This document shows, piece after piece, positions 9,029 through 18,532 of a stretch of DNA of 64,000 nucleotides; position 1 is the first letter of the stretch; each line of letters opens with the position of its first letter. Location: positions 122,920-186,919 of the forward strand of contig FQWG01000012.1 in assembly GCA_900129595.1 (NCBI GenBank), written 5' to 3'. This DNA is from Flavobacterium frigidimaris (GTDB lineage Bacteria > Bacteroidota > Bacteroidia > Flavobacteriales > Flavobacteriaceae). The notes under the pieces are model-generated. The model ran no database searches, had not been told where the DNA came from, and was given only the letters and a program-made list of their open reading frames with translations. Made by a program: the position numbers and the translations under genes.

Positions 9029-12000
9029 TTAATTAAAATTAATGTTAAGTCCTATCACTAAAGATTTTGCCAAAGGCGCTCCTCCATAATCTACCGGCAC
9101 AGAAAAATCACTGTTTGAACTTGCAGAAGTATTTACGGCTTCCGGATTAAAACCAACTTTATACTTGTTCCAATAGAACCAGTTTTCAGCCGTTACATAC
9201 AATCTCATATTATCAATCCTGCTCAATCCTTTAATGGCTTGCTTGAGATTATATCCAATTGTAATGTTTCTTATACTCACATAATCTGATTTATACAACC
9301 AATCTGAATTGGCCTGATATCCAAAAGAAGTTCTCCAGTTTCCTCTCACAGAAGGATCTACATTTAGTGAATTCTCTACAGATCCCATTCCGGTTCTGTC
9401 AATTGCTCTTCCTGTTAATCCGTAAACTGTTCCTCCGTTTTGTCCCTGAACCAAAATATTTAAGTCAATATCTTTGTACTTCAAAGTATTGGTAATCCCC
9501 CAGGTATATTTTGGTGTTGGATTTCCTAAATCTACACGGTCATCTGAATTGATTTTTTTATCTCCATTTTGATCCACATATCTTGGATCTCCTAGAACCA
9601 ATTTATTGCCTCCAATGGTAGTTCCACCTGTATCGATATCAGCCTGGGTAACCACACCGTTTTGTTTGAGTCCAAAGATGGTGTACATTGGTTTTCCAAC
9701 TTCTAATTTTATAAAAGGAACTCCTCCATCGTAAGCATTACTAATTTCAATTTTAGACTGATCAGGACCTAAAGCCAAAACTTTATTCTCGTTGTGGCTG
9801 ATATTTGCCGATGTTCTCCATTCAAAATTAGGCGTTTTCACATTTAGAGAACTCAATTCAAATTCCCATCCCTGATTTTGTACTTCCCCCACATTGGTAA
9901 GATAACTAGTGAACCCGGTCGCGCCAACTATAGGCACTCTTAAGAGTAATTCGCTGTTTGTTTTTCTGTATACTTCAAAGGTTCCTGAGAGTCTGTTTTT
10001 AATTAGTCCAAAATCCAAACCTAAATCAACACTTCGGGATTCTTCCCAGTGTAAGGAAGGATTTGGTATTGATCCTGCTCCCTGACCAATTGCAGCTGCC
10101 CCGCCAATGGAATAATTATAAGTTGCCAGAGTGGCATAAGAAGCGTAACTTCCAATGTTGTTACTTCCGTTAATACCTGTACTGGCCCTAAGTTTTAAAT
10201 CGCTAAGCCAGTCTACATTTTGCATAAACTCTTCCTGTTTAATTCTCCATCCAAGGGAAAGAGAAGGGAAAACTCCCCATTGTCTGTCTGATCCAAATTT
10301 TGAAGAACCATCGCGTCTCACACTTGCAGATATGATGTATTTTTCTTTGTAGTTGTATTGCAATCTTGCAAAATAAGAAAGTAATGTACTTTTCTCAGCA
10401 TTGGTAGAACCCAGCGATCCTGTTGGCAATGTTTCAACAGTCGAACTGTTATAAAGTGCTCCAGAAGACAATGTTGATCTCATGATTTCATAAGAGCTAA
10501 AGGACTGTCCTAAAAGCAAATTAATATTGTGATTTCCTATTGATTTATCGTAATTTAAAGTATTTTCATTCACTAAATTTTGTCTTCTATAGGTATTATA
10601 GGCTCCTCTGATACTGGCCTGAACATCATTTGGGGTATACCCCTCGGTAGTATTATCTGAGTTATCAAAATTTAGTGTACTCTTCCATGTAAATCCTTTA
10701 GCAAACCCATAACTAGCATAAGTAGAAATCAAAGTTCTGTACATCGAGTTTTTATTGGTTCTGGCAAGCGCATTTAGCATATTAGTTGTACTGCTTCCCC
10801 ACATATATCGGGTGGTATATTTCTCGCCTGCCGCGTTAGAGGCGCTCTCAAAAACAGGTGTTGCGGTAAGGGCTTTAAAAAGTGTATTGTCTTTTCCTTC
10901 TACTCCCGGATCATTTTTGATAGAATAAGAAGGCGCAATATTGATTCCCATTTTAAAGCTTTCTGATAGTTTAACATCAACGTTGGCTCTGGCTGAAAAT
11001 AAAGTATAATCCGTACCGATGATGTACCCTGTATTTTTCTGGTAATTGGCAGATACATAATAATTCACCACATCTGTCGCGCCGGAGGCCGACAATTGAT
11101 AGTTATTGAATTCTCCTGTACGGAAAACTTTATCCTGCCAGTCGATATAATCCAATCCAGGATGTCCAGGTATATCCCACCTGTCATCATACAAATAGGT
11201 GTAATATCTGGTGTTGGTTGTATTTAGAGGCGCCGTTGGATTCTTTGCATTATAAGCCGCTATTCGCTCTTGAGTATTCTGACTTGCCGAAGCGCCTGCT
11301 ATCCCTGATCCTACCCACTGGGCGTCGATCATAGTTTTAGCCCTGTCGATCCATCCTTGAGAAGATAACATATCTACTCTGTTAGCTTCTTTGTTCACAC
11401 CCCCGTAGGTATTAAAGGTAAATTTTGGTTTTCCCTTTTTTCCTTTTTTTGTTGTAATTAAAACTACTCCGTTTGATGCTCTAGACCCGTAGATAGAAGC
11501 TGCCGCTGCATCTTTTAATACCTCGATAGATTCTACATCATTTGGATTCATATTATCCAGTGGGCTTCCGCTGGAGAATCCTCCGTTACTGTTTGATCCT
11601 TCTGTATAGATTGGAAATCCATCTACTACATACAAAGGCTCATTTCCGGCAGTAATAGAACCTGCTCCCCTTATCTCGATACTAAAGGGCTGTCCAGGTA
11701 AACCTGAAGTTTGTTTGACACGAACACCGGCAACCTGCCCAATTAGACCCTGATCAATTCTTGAGATTGGACGTTCTGTAAAATTCTCTGTTTTAATTCC
11801 CGAGATCGCCCCTGTTGTTAGTTTCTTCTTTTGAGTTCCGTACCCAATTACAACAACTTCATTCAGGTTGGCGCTTTCTGCATCTAAAGAAATACTATAG
11901 GTGTCTGTGGCACCAATTTTCACTTCTTTTTTAATAAATCCTACGAAAGAAAAAACTAAAGTTTCTCCTTCAGAAGCCTTGATACTAAATTTTCCATCAA

Positions 12001-12172
12001 AATCAGTACTCGCTCCTCGGTTTGTTCCTTTAACAATTACATTGACTCCCGGTATGGAGAGTTTGGAAGGATCAGTTACTGTTCCTGTAACTGTTTTTTC
12101 TTGCGCATAACCCGATGCATGTAGTAATGCAAATAAGGCCATAATCAGCAAAAGATTCAGCTTGTTTTTCAT
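9029..12172 (-). CDS. susC: SusC/RagA TonB-dependent outer-membrane transporter
   Basis: This outer-membrane channel imports glycan fragments, driven by TonB. After a signal peptide (to about residue 23) comes a carboxypeptidase-regulatory-like domain (VTGTVTDPSKLSIPGVNVIVKGT, about 26-110). The plug follows, with the SusC signature (GLPGQPFSIEIRGAGSI, EPLYVVDGFP, SIEVLKDAAAASIYGSRASNGVVLITTKKG). A long beta-barrel ends in aromatic and Asn residues (LNINFN). It is the first gene of susCD and is preceded by the tandem activator site and a TAAATTTG -7 box. With GH106, GH105, GH28 and esterases nearby, rhamnogalacturonan-I oligosaccharides are the likely cargo. Confidence 0.95.
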   Translation of the reverse strand: MKNKLNLLLIMALFALLHASGYAQEKTVTGTVTDPSKLSIPGVNVIVKGTNRGASTDFDGKFSIKASEGETLVFSFVGFIKKEVKIGATDTYSISLDAESANLNEVVVIGYGTQKKKLTTGAISGIKTENFTERPISRIDQGLIGQVAGVRVKQTSGLPGQPFSIEIRGAGSITAGNEPLYVVDGFPIYTEGSNSNGGFSSGSPLDNMNPNDVESIEVLKDAAAASIYGSRASNGVVLITTKKGKKGKPKFTFNTYGGVNKEANRVDMLSSQGWIDRAKTMIDAQWVGSGIAGASASQNTQERIAAYNAKNPTAPLNTTNTRYYTYLYDDRWDIPGHPGLDYIDWQDKVFRTGEFNNYQLSASGATDVVNYYVSANYQKNTGYIIGTDYTLFSARANVDVKLSESFKMGINIAPSYSIKNDPGVEGKDNTLFKALTATPVFESASNAAGEKYTTRYMWGSSTTNMLNALARTNKNSMYRTLISTYASYGFAKGFTWKSTLNFDNSDNTTEGYTPNDVQASIRGAYNTYRRQNLVNENTLNYDKSIGNHNINLLLGQSFSSYEIMRSTLSSGALYNSSTVETLPTGSLGSTNAEKSTLLSYFARLQYNYKEKYIISASVRRDGSSKFGSDRQWGVFPSLSLGWRIKQEEFMQNVDWLSDLKLRASTGINGSNNIGSYASYATLATYNYSIGGAAAIGQGAGSIPNPSLHWEESRSVDLGLDFGLIKNRLSGTFEVYRKTNSELLLRVPIVGATGFTSYLTNVGEVQNQGWEFELSSLNVKTPNFEWRTSANISHNENKVLALGPDQSKIEISNAYDGGVPFIKLEVGKPMYTIFGLKQNGVVTQADIDTGGTTIGGNKLVLGDPRYVDQNGDKKINSDDRVDLGNPTPKYTWGITNTLKYKDIDLNILVQGQNGGTVYGLTGRAIDRTGMGSVENSLNVDPSVRGNWRTSFGYQANSDWLYKSDYVSIRNITIGYNLKQAIKGLSRIDNMRLYVTAENWFYWNKYKVGFNPEAVNTSASSNSDFSVPVDYGGAPLAKSLVIGLNINFN

Positions 12173-12206
12173 AAAAGTTAAAATTTGGTTAGTTAAATAG
12201 TTATTT

Positions 12207-12214
12207 CAAATTTA
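12207..12214 (-). promoter_or_regulatory. Promoter -7 box of susC
   Basis: On the minus strand it reads TAAATTTG, a full match to the Bacteroidetes consensus TAnnTTTG. There is no TTTG -33 box; the tandem operator sits there instead, as in activator-dependent promoters. The predicted leader to ATG 12172 is about 28 nt. Confidence 0.7.
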
Positions 12215-12231
12215 TCCAGAACTACCATTGG

Positions 12232-12252
12232 CAGTATCCTGTAGTATCCTGT
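12232..12252 (-). promoter_or_regulatory. Tandem activator site upstream of susC
   Basis: On the minus strand it reads ACAGGATACT ACAGGATACT G, two perfect copies of a 10-bp unit, exactly 17 nt upstream of the -7 box. A 10-bp period puts both half-sites on the same helix face. This suits a dimeric activator of the AraC or hybrid two-component type; no such regulator lies near it in this window. Confidence 0.75.
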
Positions 12253-12477
12253 TAAAGCTCAACAACTTATATTTAATTTTATATTTATTTTAACATAAAA
12301 ACAGCTCAACTGCTTGATTTACAACCTCTAATTAATTAAGAATTTAATAAATATGATATATAAAATTTTATTAAAAAAATTTTAATCATTTTCCATTAAT
12401 TTATCTTAAAAAATAAGAATTCACAAGACACTACACGCATTTACTGAATTTTTCATTTTTCGATATAATTACTAAAA
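12253..12477. other. AT-rich spacer between divergent operons
   Basis: This is the core of the 444-bp gap between susC and GH106. Apart from the two operator/promoter sets at its edges I see only AT-rich sequence and no open frame worth calling. Confidence 0.6.
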
Positions 12478-12498
12478 ACAGGATGCTACAGGATAGCA
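12478..12498 (+). promoter_or_regulatory. Tandem activator site upstream of GH106
   Basis: It reads ACAGGATGCT ACAGGATAGC A, the same 10-bp direct repeat as at susC but pointing right. It ends 17 nt before the -7 box at 12516. Confidence 0.7.
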
Positions 12499-12515
12499 TT
12501 TTGAGACACTACTAA

Positions 12516-12523
12516 TACTTTTA
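12516..12523 (+). promoter_or_regulatory. Promoter -7 box of the GH106-GH105 operon
   Basis: TACTTTTA fits TAnnTTTG apart from the last base and sits at the same 17-nt distance from its operator as the other two promoters. The predicted leader is about 87 nt. Confidence 0.55.
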
Positions 12524-12616
12524 CTTTATTACAAAAAGAAAAAATTGACATTCTTCTTATTTTTTTAAATGTGTGAAGTCTGTAATTTAGTAACAACTAA
12601 AACCTTTGAATAAATA

Positions 12617-15415
12617 ATGAAACCAACCAGATTAAATCTCTTTATTACATTATTGTTTTGCTGTGTGTTTAGTTCTTTTGCGCAAACAACAGTTTCTCCC
12701 TGGCCGGAGTCCACCAATATCAATAAACCCTGGACACGCTGGTGGTGGATGGGAAGCGCCGTTGATAAACCCAATCTGAGAAAAAGCCTGATCGATTTTT
12801 ATAAGGCAGGAATTGGCGGTGTTGAGATAACTCCCATATATGGCGTAAAAGGCGAAGAGAATAATTTTATTGATTACCTGTCTCCAAAATGGATGGAAAT
12901 GCTCGATTATACTATTCATATTGCCGATAGCCTTCAGATGCAGGTCGATATGGTTTTAGGAACAGGATGGCCCTATGGAGGCTCACAGGTTACTTTACCT
13001 CATGCGGCCACCAAGCTAATTGTACAAAAATATGTACTTAAGAAAAATGAAACGATCAATAAGAACATCACAATTGAAAACAGTAAGGAAAAAATACCAG
13101 CAGAACTTTTGTATGTTGTGGCCTACGCAAGCGATGGTAAATACGTGAACTTAACCGACGAGCTAAAAAAAAATAAAATTAATTCCAAGGATAAGGGAAT
13201 CGAAGGTGCTCCTATGGCCTTTCCCAATCAAGCAGAGCCTTATAAACTGAACTGGAAAGCCACCAAATCAGATTACACGATATATGCTGTTTTTAGCGGC
13301 AAAACAGGACAACAGGTAAAAAGAGCTGCTCCAGGTGGAAAAGGATATACGGTGGATCATTATTCAAAGGAAGCTTTTAATTCTTATGTGGTTCCCTTTA
13401 ATACCGTTTTTAAAGGACGTGAAGGAAAAATCCGTGCTATTTTCAATGATAGTTTTGAAGTGTACGGAACTGATTTTACATCTAACTTTTTTGAAGAATT
13501 CAAAGCCCTACGAGGTTATGATTTAAAAAAGCAATTGCCTATTTTACTCAATGAAACAGATAATGAAACAGGCAACAGAATCAGAAGTGATTACAGGCAG
13601 ACTATTGGGGATTTACTGCTACATAAATTTGATGAGTCATGGACTGCCTGGGCGCATTCTAAAAACTTTAAAACTAAACTCCAAGCGCATGGATCGCCGG
13701 GAAATCTAATCGACCTTTACGCCTCTGCTGATATTCCCGAATGTGAAACTTTTGGTTCAATGCCATTTGATATTCCAGGCTTCAGACGAGAAAAAGAGGA
13801 TATTCGCGAAGGAGATGCTGATCCTGTAATGCTCAAATTCTCATCTTCTGCAGCCCATATCGCGGGTAAAAACCTGGTGTCTTCGGAGACTTTTACCTGG
13901 CTTCGGGAACATTTTAAAACCGCTTTATCTCAATGCAAGCCTGAAGTTGAGGACTTGATGCTCAATGGAGTAAATCATGTTTTTTTGCATGGTTCTACTT
14001 ATTCCCCAGAGCGCGCAGCATGGCCGGGATGGCAATTTTATGCTTCTGTAAATTTTAATGCCAACAATAGCATTTGGCAAGATGCGCCAGCTCTCTTTTC
14101 TTATATCGCCAATTGTCAGTCGTTATTGCAAGAAGGTAAATCTGATAATGAAATCCTGCTGTACTGGCCTATTTTTGATACCTGGGATAAATATCATAAG
14201 GGAGAGTTGTTCTTTCAGTTCAAAATACATTCTTTATCTGAATGGCTCTATGAAACTTCTTTTTATGACACTACTAAAACTTTAATAAAAAAAGGATATG
14301 GCGTGGATTTTATCTCTGATAATTTCATCTCTGAGGCCAAGGTCGTAAACGGGAAAATCATATTACCGGGAGGTAGTTTTAAATCATTAGTAATCCCGTC
14401 ATGCAAGAAAATGCCGTTAGGAACTCTACAAAAGTTAATCGAACTCAAAAAAGCGGGGGCATCTATTATTTTCGAAGGTTTGCCTGAGTCTGTTCCGGGC
14501 TTCAATGATTATAAAAAACAAGAGCAGCAACTCCAAAATCTTTTGGCAACTAATAAAGAACAGTTAAAACCGACTTCGGATATATCAAAAGCTCTTGAAA
14601 ATGCTCAGATTTATCCTGAAACACTTGTGCAGACCGGTTTAAAGTTTACCAGAAGAACAATCCACGGTGAGAAGATCTACTATCTGGTAAACCATACGCC
14701 AAAAACAATTGATAGTTTTATTCCTCTTCAAATCGCAAATAAAGAAGTTATTATTCTTGATCCCTTAACCAGAGAATACGGCAATGCTATTGTCGATAAA
14801 AAGACAAATACAACACTAGTTAAAATTAAAATTGAACCGGGACAATCCTATTTTCTAAAAACAGAAAATACGCCCTCACAAAAGAAATGGAATTATTACA
14901 AACCAACTGCCAATGCCATACCCCTTAAAGGAAACTGGAAGATCACCTTTGATAAAGGTGGGCCTGAATTGCCTGCAAATGCTAGGATGTCCAATTTAGA
15001 ATCCTGGACAAAATTAAGCCCTCAAGGAGAAGCTTTTTCAGGAACAGCTACTTATACGCTGGACTTTGAGAATCCAAATTCTAAAACTGATCACTGGGCC
15101 TTGAATCTGGGTGATGTTCGAGAAAGCGCAAAAGTCTGGCTTAATAATGAATTTATTGGCTCTGCGTGGTCAGTTCCGTATCAATTGAATCTTAAAAAAT
15201 TAAAACAAGGAAAAAATACTTTAAAAATTCAGGTTACTAATCTTTCTGCCAATAGAATCAGAGACAAAGAATTAAAAGGCGAAGAATGGAAGATTTTCTA
15301 TGAAATTAATATGGTCGATAAAGATTATAAAAAATTCGATGCAACAAAATGGTCTCCTACCCCATCGGGACTCTTAGGCCCCGTTACAATCACGCCATTA
15401 AAACAAGAAAACTAA
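12617..15415 (+). CDS. GH106 family alpha-L-rhamnosidase
   Basis: This secreted enzyme is expected to release L-rhamnose from rhamnogalacturonan fragments. The signal peptide is MKPTRLNLFITLLFCCVFSSFAQ. The family opening PWTRWWWMGSAVDKPNLRKSL, followed by GGVEITPIYGVKGEE and GTGWPYGGS, is diagnostic of GH106. The region LKAFGSPGNL-like (LQAHGSPGNLIDLYASADIPECETFG) and SSETFTW continue the catalytic barrel. Near residues 820-860 a GH2-type sugar-binding beta-sandwich appears (WALNLGDVRESAKVWLNNEFIG). At 932 residues it is of normal to slightly short length. It is followed 23 bp later by GH105, which acts on the unsaturated galacturonyl ends, so the two would alternate along the backbone. Confidence 0.9.
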   Translation: MKPTRLNLFITLLFCCVFSSFAQTTVSPWPESTNINKPWTRWWWMGSAVDKPNLRKSLIDFYKAGIGGVEITPIYGVKGEENNFIDYLSPKWMEMLDYTIHIADSLQMQVDMVLGTGWPYGGSQVTLPHAATKLIVQKYVLKKNETINKNITIENSKEKIPAELLYVVAYASDGKYVNLTDELKKNKINSKDKGIEGAPMAFPNQAEPYKLNWKATKSDYTIYAVFSGKTGQQVKRAAPGGKGYTVDHYSKEAFNSYVVPFNTVFKGREGKIRAIFNDSFEVYGTDFTSNFFEEFKALRGYDLKKQLPILLNETDNETGNRIRSDYRQTIGDLLLHKFDESWTAWAHSKNFKTKLQAHGSPGNLIDLYASADIPECETFGSMPFDIPGFRREKEDIREGDADPVMLKFSSSAAHIAGKNLVSSETFTWLREHFKTALSQCKPEVEDLMLNGVNHVFLHGSTYSPERAAWPGWQFYASVNFNANNSIWQDAPALFSYIANCQSLLQEGKSDNEILLYWPIFDTWDKYHKGELFFQFKIHSLSEWLYETSFYDTTKTLIKKGYGVDFISDNFISEAKVVNGKIILPGGSFKSLVIPSCKKMPLGTLQKLIELKKAGASIIFEGLPESVPGFNDYKKQEQQLQNLLATNKEQLKPTSDISKALENAQIYPETLVQTGLKFTRRTIHGEKIYYLVNHTPKTIDSFIPLQIANKEVIILDPLTREYGNAIVDKKTNTTLVKIKIEPGQSYFLKTENTPSQKKWNYYKPTANAIPLKGNWKITFDKGGPELPANARMSNLESWTKLSPQGEAFSGTATYTLDFENPNSKTDHWALNLGDVRESAKVWLNNEFIGSAWSVPYQLNLKKLKQGKNTLKIQVTNLSANRIRDKELKGEEWKIFYEINMVDKDYKKFDATKWSPTPSGLLGPVTITPLKQEN

Positions 15416-15438
15416 TTACTAAATAACGAATATTAAAA

Positions 15439-16563
15439 ATGAAAAAAATACTTTTATTTTTCGCTATAAGCCTATCGTATACTAACTCAGTGAGCGGACA
15501 AGAGCCTTTTGATAAAAAAATGGTGCTCAAAGAAATGATACTTGCCAATGATTATTTTATGCAAAAATGGCCTGAAACGGGCAAAACAATCATCACCAAT
15601 AAAGAGCGTCCAAGCAATATCTGGACCCGTGGTGTTTATTATGAAGGGCTCATGGCACTGCACGAAATATTTCCTAAAGAAGCGTATTACAATTATGCCT
15701 TTGCATGGTCAGAGTTTCATAAATGGGGATTTAACGGAGGCAACACGACCCGGAATGCCGACAATTATTGCGCGGCCCAAACCTATATCGATTTATACAA
15801 TTTAGAGCCGGATGCTAAGAAATTAAAAAATACAAAAGCCAATATCAATATGCTTTTAAGTACGCCTCAAGTAGATGATTGGTCCTGGATTGATGCTATA
15901 CAAATGGGGATGCCTGTTTTTGCAAAATTGGGAGTGTTGGAAAAAGACAACCGTTATTTCGAGAAAATGTATCTGATGTATATGTACTCGAGAAATAAAC
16001 ATGGAGATCATGGACTTTTTAATCCCAAAGATGGCCTTTGGTGGCGTGATGCTGATTTTGATCCTCCCTACAAAGAACCAAACGGAGAGGATTGTTACTG
16101 GAGCCGAGGCAATGGCTGGGTAATTGCAGCGCTGGCAAAAGTGCTTGCTATTATACCTGAGAACGCGCCACACAGGGCGCAATATGTAAAGGATTTAAAG
16201 GCTATGGCAGTGGCTCTAGTTCCTATTCAAAGAGCAGATGGTTTTTGGAATGTAAGCCTTCATGATCCTACCAATTATGGCGAGAAAGAAACCTCGGGAA
16301 CGGCTTTATTTGTCTATGGTATAGCCTATGGAATAAACAGTGGCATTTTGAAAAAAGAAACATATTTACCTGTTATTCAAAAGGCGTGGAATGCCATAAT
16401 TAAAGAGAGTCTGCATACCAATGGTTTCTTGGGCTATTTGCAATCCACAGGAAAAGAACCCAAAGATGGGCAACCTTTGTCTTATGACAAGATTCCGGAC
16501 TTTGAGGATTATGGATTAGGCTGCTTTTTACTGGCAGGGTCAGAAATCTATAAGATGAAATAG
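15439..16563 (+). CDS. GH105 unsaturated rhamnogalacturonyl hydrolase
   Basis: This enzyme removes the 4,5-unsaturated galacturonate that pectate/rhamnogalacturonan lyases leave at the non-reducing end. The (alpha/alpha)6-barrel motifs are clear: RPSNIWTRGVYYEGLMALHEIF (57-78), DDWSWIDAIQMGMPVFAKLG (146-165), KHGDHGLFNPKDGLWWRDADF (187-207) and YWSRGNGWVIAALAKVL (220-236). Asp152 and His189 are the probable counterparts of the active-site residues in YteR. A short signal peptide suggests a periplasmic location. It is the second gene of the GH106 operon. Its presence implies a lyase somewhere outside the window. Confidence 0.92.
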   Translation: MKKILLFFAISLSYTNSVSGQEPFDKKMVLKEMILANDYFMQKWPETGKTIITNKERPSNIWTRGVYYEGLMALHEIFPKEAYYNYAFAWSEFHKWGFNGGNTTRNADNYCAAQTYIDLYNLEPDAKKLKNTKANINMLLSTPQVDDWSWIDAIQMGMPVFAKLGVLEKDNRYFEKMYLMYMYSRNKHGDHGLFNPKDGLWWRDADFDPPYKEPNGEDCYWSRGNGWVIAALAKVLAIIPENAPHRAQYVKDLKAMAVALVPIQRADGFWNVSLHDPTNYGEKETSGTALFVYGIAYGINSGILKKETYLPVIQKAWNAIIKESLHTNGFLGYLQSTGKEPKDGQPLSYDKIPDFEDYGLGCFLLAGSEIYKMK

Positions 16564-16603
16564 CTATAGGGTAAAATACATTTTATAGCGTGAAGAAAAA
16601 AAA

Positions 16604-16633
16604 TTAGAATATGTCAGTGGGGGCATATTCTAA
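16604..16633. terminator. Bidirectional intrinsic terminator
   Basis: TTAGAATATG and CATATTCTAA form a perfect 10-bp stem with a 10-nt loop. An A-run precedes it and T-rich sequence follows. It lies between the convergent GH105 and YcxB-like genes. Confidence 0.75.
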
Positions 16634-16642
16634 TTTAAAGAA

Positions 16643-17176
16643 TTATACTTTAATGACGGGCGTTACATTGTTTTGAAGAAAAGCAACTAATTCATCTATT
16701 TTTCTGTTTTTATATTTATTTGAAATTGAAACGATATATCCATTTTTGTCCCTGAAATACAGAAAGAAAAAGTCTTTTGTTAGAATTGCCTTTTCTATAT
16801 AACACCACTTATAAGTAAAGGCTCCAAGAGGGGAATCAATACAGATAAAAGAACTGGTAAATCTGAATTTATACTTATTTACAAAGCCCTCAAATTCCAA
16901 TAATTTATTGACAACCTGAAATATCGCTCTGCAAGCTGCATTTACAATCAAATATTGAAAAAATAAAAAACACGCAACAACAAAAAAAGTCCTAATAATC
17001 CAGTGGGTTAAATCGTTGTCTGAATTAAAAAAATCAAAAAAAACACTTCCAAGCAATAAAGCGCTCAAAACAAACAGAATTCTCTTATGGTATAAACCTT
17101 TAAAATACATCTTATTAAGTTTTCGTATTTCTGATAAGTTCAATTCAAACTCTAAGAAAAAATTAGTGTTAGTCAT
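16643..17176 (-). CDS. YcxB-like membrane protein
   Basis: This 177-residue protein has two adjacent membrane segments (about 33-51 and 59-81). A C-terminal soluble domain follows with the pattern FICIDSPLGAFTYKWCYIEKAILTKDFFFLYFRDKNGYIVSISNKY. That pattern fits the YcxB-like C-terminal domain, a small beta-rich fold found in many uncharacterised bacterial membrane proteins. The function is unknown. It is monocistronic at the end of the pectin locus and just before the conjugative element, so it may be the last chromosomal gene. Confidence 0.6.
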   Translation of the reverse strand: MTNTNFFLEFELNLSEIRKLNKMYFKGLYHKRILFVLSALLLGSVFFDFFNSDNDLTHWIIRTFFVVACFLFFQYLIVNAACRAIFQVVNKLLEFEGFVNKYKFRFTSSFICIDSPLGAFTYKWCYIEKAILTKDFFFLYFRDKNGYIVSISNKYKNRKIDELVAFLQNNVTPVIKV

Positions 17177-17405
17177 ACAATTAGCATTGTGGTATTTTGA
17201 AACATTCGCTTTAAAAATTCGCTCTTATTTTACTAAATAAAAACGCCTAGCAAACATCAATCAAAATTACTACTATCCACCACTAACCACATACAAATTA
17301 AGCCATTAAAACAATAGAATAAGACTTAAATACCCTAGTAAAACCTTAAGGTTGAAGGCTCCATTTTACTACGGATTATTTTTAAGTCAGTAGCTGAGCT
17401 CTTTT

Positions 17406-17753
17406 TTAATGGGTTATAAAATAAATACAGCTGGGTTTATTGTTCTTAAAGGAAGGCTCGTATTTGATATACCCATATTGGCTAAGTTCACGAATGTGTT
17501 TGTGATAGGTCCTAGAGGCAGATATCTTCGCTAGTGGCATAATTTGATAGCTAAAAGCCCTAATTGGATTTGCAAACCCTTGCAAGATGCTATAGCGCAA
17601 AAGCGCTGAGAAGATCCCCAAATGAGTACTACTGATACGGTAATCTTTCTCTACTGCTGAGAAAAAAAAAGAAAATGATTTTAAGATCGTATCCTTATCA
17701 AAGAGGATTGGAGCGTTTTTGTCTTCTATTACTGGTTTGCTTGGGTAATTCAT
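17406..17753 (-). CDS. Winged-helix protein of conjugative elements
   Basis: The segment SRTYHKHIRELSQYGYIKYEPSF near the C-terminus is a winged-helix recognition helix and wing typical of small proteins in Bacteroidetes conjugative transposons. A preceding helical part (THLGIFSALLRYSIL) supports a DNA-binding fold. I start at 17753 (MNYPSKPV...), which gives 115 residues and a 56-bp overlap with the upstream gene; earlier ATGs at 17768 and 17831 are possible. It may regulate transfer or replication of the element. It is the last gene of the tra-strand run. Confidence 0.65.
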   Translation of the reverse strand: MNYPSKPVIEDKNAPILFDKDTILKSFSFFFSAVEKDYRISSTHLGIFSALLRYSILQGFANPIRAFSYQIMPLAKISASRTYHKHIRELSQYGYIKYEPSFKNNKPSCIYFITH

Positions 17754-18495
17754 TTTGATTGTTCTCATGATGCTCAATTTTTTTTTTAGTCTCACCGACC
17801 TGTTCATACACAACCTCGATTTGTTTGACATCCTTATAATTTCGGTTGTCCATTTTTTTCATGCTTTCATCATAAATACCTATGGTCTTGAATTGCGGAT
17901 TAGCCTCTATAAGTAATTTTATTTGTTTGTCTTCTTTTAAAAAAGTAACTTCTTGCAGGTTCCCTCTTTTAAGTGATCGAATAAGATCCTTTTGAAAAGT
18001 CTCGTTTTCGAGTTCCTTTATGGGATATTTCCCTAGGGTTTCAAGAAGATCATAACCATAATTTTGATGGTATTGCTTTAATTTAAAACCATTCTCATCC
18101 CCTTGTTTGAAGTCTATTAAAAGCCAGGCATTATAAGGCGCACCTTCTTTATTGGTAAGATCTTTATTGACTGCTCTTCCCATCAAAAGGTTGTAGGATT
18201 CTTTCATGGTGATATTACTTCCCTTACCCATATAAAAAGTTTGTTCCACGGCATCTGTGATATTCTCTTTTTGAAGTTCGACCTTATAGGAATTAAAAAA
18301 GTACATATCGCTATCCTTTGCCTTATTAAAAGTAAGAGTAGCTCTGGCCACACGATCCTCATGATAGGCTTCATGATATAATATAAAGGAGGGCTCTTGT
18401 TGTTTCATTTTCTCTTTTAACTCTATTTGCAAAGCTTCTCCAAATCCGGTGTATTTAAGCTGATCGCTTAAGTACTCAAAATTTTTCTCGTTCAT
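17698..18495 (-). CDS. Conserved conjugative-element protein, function unknown
   Basis: This 265-residue soluble protein begins MNEKNFEYLSDQLKYTGFGEAL. It contains a stretch (MYFFNSYKVELQK...QTFYMGKGSNITMKESYNLLMGRAVNKDL) that I recognise from hypothetical proteins carried with the tra genes of flavobacterial integrative elements. No catalytic motif, signal peptide or membrane segment is visible, and the tail is basic (SNRRQKRSNPL). It lies 37 bp after traN on the same strand and overlaps the winged-helix gene. An accessory role in conjugation is inferred from position only. Confidence 0.65.
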   Translation of the reverse strand: MNEKNFEYLSDQLKYTGFGEALQIELKEKMKQQEPSFILYHEAYHEDRVARATLTFNKAKDSDMYFFNSYKVELQKENITDAVEQTFYMGKGSNITMKESYNLLMGRAVNKDLTNKEGAPYNAWLLIDFKQGDENGFKLKQYHQNYGYDLLETLGKYPIKELENETFQKDLIRSLKRGNLQEVTFLKEDKQIKLLIEANPQFKTIGIYDESMKKMDNRNYKDVKQIEVVYEQVGETKKKIEHHENNQNELPKQTSNRRQKRSNPL

Positions 18496-18532
18496 GATAT
18501 TAGATTTTTAAATTAGTATGTGATTATAAATT

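Noticed and set aside
12232..12498. The inverted ATCCTGTAG repeats as ends of a small insertion element
   Set aside because: Each copy is itself a 10-bp tandem repeat, sits at a fixed distance from a promoter box and recurs at a third promoter, so regulatory sites explain them better.
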